Shown here one piece after another: positions 62,443 to 64,000 of a DNA stretch of 64,000 nt; the first letter of the stretch is position 1, and every line of letters begins with the position of its first letter. A program made the translations under genes and the position numbers. Below the pieces are notes generated by a model. It had not been told where the DNA came from. It did no database searches and saw nothing but the letters and a program-made list of their open reading frames with translations. The DNA comes from Pseudomonas frederiksbergensis (GTDB taxonomy: Bacteria; Pseudomonadota; Gammaproteobacteria; Pseudomonadales; Pseudomonadaceae): the NCBI RefSeq assembly GCF_003732705.1, contig NZ_MOBR01000017.1, forward strand, positions 62,001 through 126,000, read 5' to 3'.

Positions 62443-63536
62443 TGTCTGAGCAAGAACTCAAGGCACTGCGGGTTCGCATTGATGCCCTGGACACCAAAGT
62501 CCTGGAGCTGATCAGCGAGCGCGCACGCTGCGCCCAGGAAGTTGCGCGAGTAAAGATGGCCTCGCTGGCCGAAGGCGAAGTGCCGGTGTTCTATCGTCCT
62601 GAGCGCGAAGCTCAGGTGCTCAAGCGCGTGATGGAGCGTAACCAGGGGCCGCTGGGCAACGAAGAGATGGCGCGGTTGTTCCGCGAAATCATGTCCTCGT
62701 GTCTGGCCCTCGAGCAGCCGCTGAAAGTGGCTTACCTCGGCCCGGAAGGCACCTTCACCCAGGCCGCAGCCATGAAGCATTTCGGCCACGCGGTGATCAG
62801 CAAGCCGATGGCGGCGATCGATGAAGTGTTCCGTGAAGTGGCGGCCGGTGCGGTGAATTTTGGCGTGGTCCCGGTGGAAAACTCCACCGAGGGCGCGGTC
62901 AACCACACCCTCGACAGCTTCCTCGAACACGACATGGTCATCTGCGGTGAAGTCGAGCTGCGGATTCACCATCACTTGTTGGTCGGTGAAAATACCAAGA
63001 CCGATAGCATCAGCCGCATCTATTCCCACGCTCAGTCCCTGGCCCAGTGCCGCAAGTGGCTGGACGCCCATTACCCGAATGTCGAGCGCGTGGCGGTGTC
63101 CAGCAACGCCGAAGCGGCCAAGCGGGTTAAAGGTGAATGGAACTCGGCGGCGATTGCCGGCGATATGGCTGCAGGCTTGTACGGGCTGACCCGTCTGGCT
63201 GAGAAAATCGAGGATCGCCCGGACAACTCCACGCGCTTCCTGATGATCGGCAGCCAGGAAGTGCCGCCGACCGGCGACGACAAGACTTCGATCATCGTCT
63301 CCATGAGCAACAAGCCTGGCGCGCTGCACGAGTTGCTGGTGCCGTTCCACGACAACGGCATCGATCTGACACGGATCGAGACCCGTCCGTCGCGCAGTGG
63401 TAAATGGACCTACGTGTTCTTCATCGACTTCGTCGGCCATCACCGTGATCCATTGATCAAAGGTGTGCTGGAAAAGATCAGTCAGGAAGCAGTGGCACTC
63501 AAAGTGCTGGGTTCCTACCCGAAAGCAGTTCTCTAA
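62442..63536 (+). CDS. pheA: bifunctional chorismate mutase/prephenate dehydratase (P-protein)
   Basis: 364 residues. N-terminal AroQ chorismate mutase (about 5-90; LRVRIDALDTKVLELISERA). Prephenate dehydratase (about 95-270; YLGPEGTFTQAAAMKHFG, VPVENSTEGAVNHTLD). C-terminal ACT domain with GALHELLVPFHDNGIDLTRI and ETRPSR, the phenylalanine-sensing site. Leads to phenylpyruvate. Coupled to serC by an overlapping start and followed 10 bases later by hisC. Confidence 0.95.
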   Translation: MSEQELKALRVRIDALDTKVLELISERARCAQEVARVKMASLAEGEVPVFYRPEREAQVLKRVMERNQGPLGNEEMARLFREIMSSCLALEQPLKVAYLGPEGTFTQAAAMKHFGHAVISKPMAAIDEVFREVAAGAVNFGVVPVENSTEGAVNHTLDSFLEHDMVICGEVELRIHHHLLVGENTKTDSISRIYSHAQSLAQCRKWLDAHYPNVERVAVSSNAEAAKRVKGEWNSAAIAGDMAAGLYGLTRLAEKIEDRPDNSTRFLMIGSQEVPPTGDDKTSIIVSMSNKPGALHELLVPFHDNGIDLTRIETRPSRSGKWTYVFFIDFVGHHRDPLIKGVLEKISQEAVALKVLGSYPKAVL

Positions 63537-63546
63537 GGGGTAGCAA

Positions 63547-64000
63547 ATGAGTGGTGACTTCCTCGCTCTGGCACAGCCGGGCGTGCAACAACTTTCGCCG
63601 TACGTTCCGGGTAAGCCTGTGGACGAACTGGCGCGCGAGCTGGGCATTGATCCGGCCAAAATCATCAAGCTGGCGAGCAATGAAAACCCGTTGGGCGCCA
63701 GTCCCAAGGCATTGGCCGCGATTCGCGAAGAATTGGCTGAGCTGACCCGTTATCCGGACGGCAACGGTTTTGCGCTCAAGACTCTGTTGGCCGAGCAATG
63801 CCGCGTCGAACTCAATCAAGTGACCCTGGGTAACGGCTCCAACGACATTCTGGAGCTGGTTGCCCGCGCGTATCTGGCTCCGGGCTTGAACGCGGTGTTC
63901 AGTGAGCACGCATTCGCGGTCTACCCGATCGTGACCCAGGCCGTCGGTGCTGAGGCGCGCGTTATTCCTGCGAAAGAGTGGGGCCACGACCTGCCGGCCA
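63547..64000 (+). CDS. hisC: histidinol-phosphate/aromatic aminotransferase, 5' part
   Basis: The first ~151 residues only; the gene continues past the window edge. Type I PLP aminotransferase: IIKLASNENPLGASPKA, TRYPDGNGFALK and LGNGSNDILELVARAYL match HisC. AAGGGG precedes the ATG. In Pseudomonas this copy follows pheA, which suggests use in phenylalanine/tyrosine transamination alongside histidine synthesis. The PLP lysine would lie beyond the window. Confidence 0.9.
   Translation, partial: MSGDFLALAQPGVQQLSPYVPGKPVDELARELGIDPAKIIKLASNENPLGASPKALAAIREELAELTRYPDGNGFALKTLLAEQCRVELNQVTLGNGSNDILELVARAYLAPGLNAVFSEHAFAVYPIVTQAVGAEARVIPAKEWGHDLPA

Overview
The window is chromosomal DNA from a fluorescent-group Pseudomonas. 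This rests on high GC, on protein sequences and gene orders known from Pseudomonas (etfD | etfB-etfA; fumC ... bolA-trhO-dsbA-ABC-rbdA; yciK-mupP-ubiG-mtaD | mtnA-gyrA-serC-pheA-hisC), and on many REP-type palindromes of the kind seen in P. fluorescens genomes. No rRNA, tRNA, CRISPR array, prophage or complete insertion sequence is visible.

Layout. 0-2 kb: small stress-type or hypothetical genes and a GNAT acetyltransferase. 2.1-3.9 kb: an AT-richer three-gene module (PAAR-transthyretin protein, lipase with a Ser-Asp-His triad, lipoprotein) that reads as an orphan type VI secretion effector/immunity cassette. 4.1-9.35 kb: D-galactonate catabolism (dgoK-dgoA-dgoD, MFS transporter, IclR regulator). 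9.4-11.5 kb: zinc alcohol dehydrogenase with a divergent AraC regulator. 11.7-15.6 kb: electron-transfer flavoprotein genes around a divergent control region that holds a PsrA-type box and a MITE-like inverted repeat. 15.6-25.9 kb: envelope and regulatory genes (solute-binding protein, lipoprotein plus OmpA protein, MocR regulator, START protein, LTA-synthase-like sulfatase, SDR, YnfA, a CsrA/Rsm paralogue, YheU). 26-31 kb: the NAGGN osmoprotectant genes (asnO-ngg-M42 peptidase). 31-39 kb: mnmC, polyphosphate:AMP phosphotransferase, thiolase, a small protein, an EamA exporter, fumC. 39.4-51.6 kb: the DUF2059-bolA-trhO-dsbA-ABC-...-rbdA-TenA-like block. It is interrupted between the ABC transporter and rbdA by two opposite-strand genes, the second ending in a nucleic-acid-deaminase-like toxin domain. 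51.8-64 kb: a diguanylate cyclase, then yciK-mupP-ubiG-mtaD and, divergently, mtnA-gyrA-serC-pheA-hisC; hisC runs off the end.

The core genes serve respiration, amino-acid and ubiquinone synthesis, methylthioadenosine recycling, DNA topology, osmoprotection and c-di-GMP signalling. The accessory content most worth follow-up is the lipase/immunity cassette at 2.17-3.91 kb and the deaminase-toxin pair at 43.9-48.1 kb, which has no adjacent immunity gene. Sixteen palindromic REP-type elements of at least four sequence families sit almost entirely at gene ends; one is nested inside another and one appears to have truncated another. Family and synteny statements come from memory of the families; no search was run.
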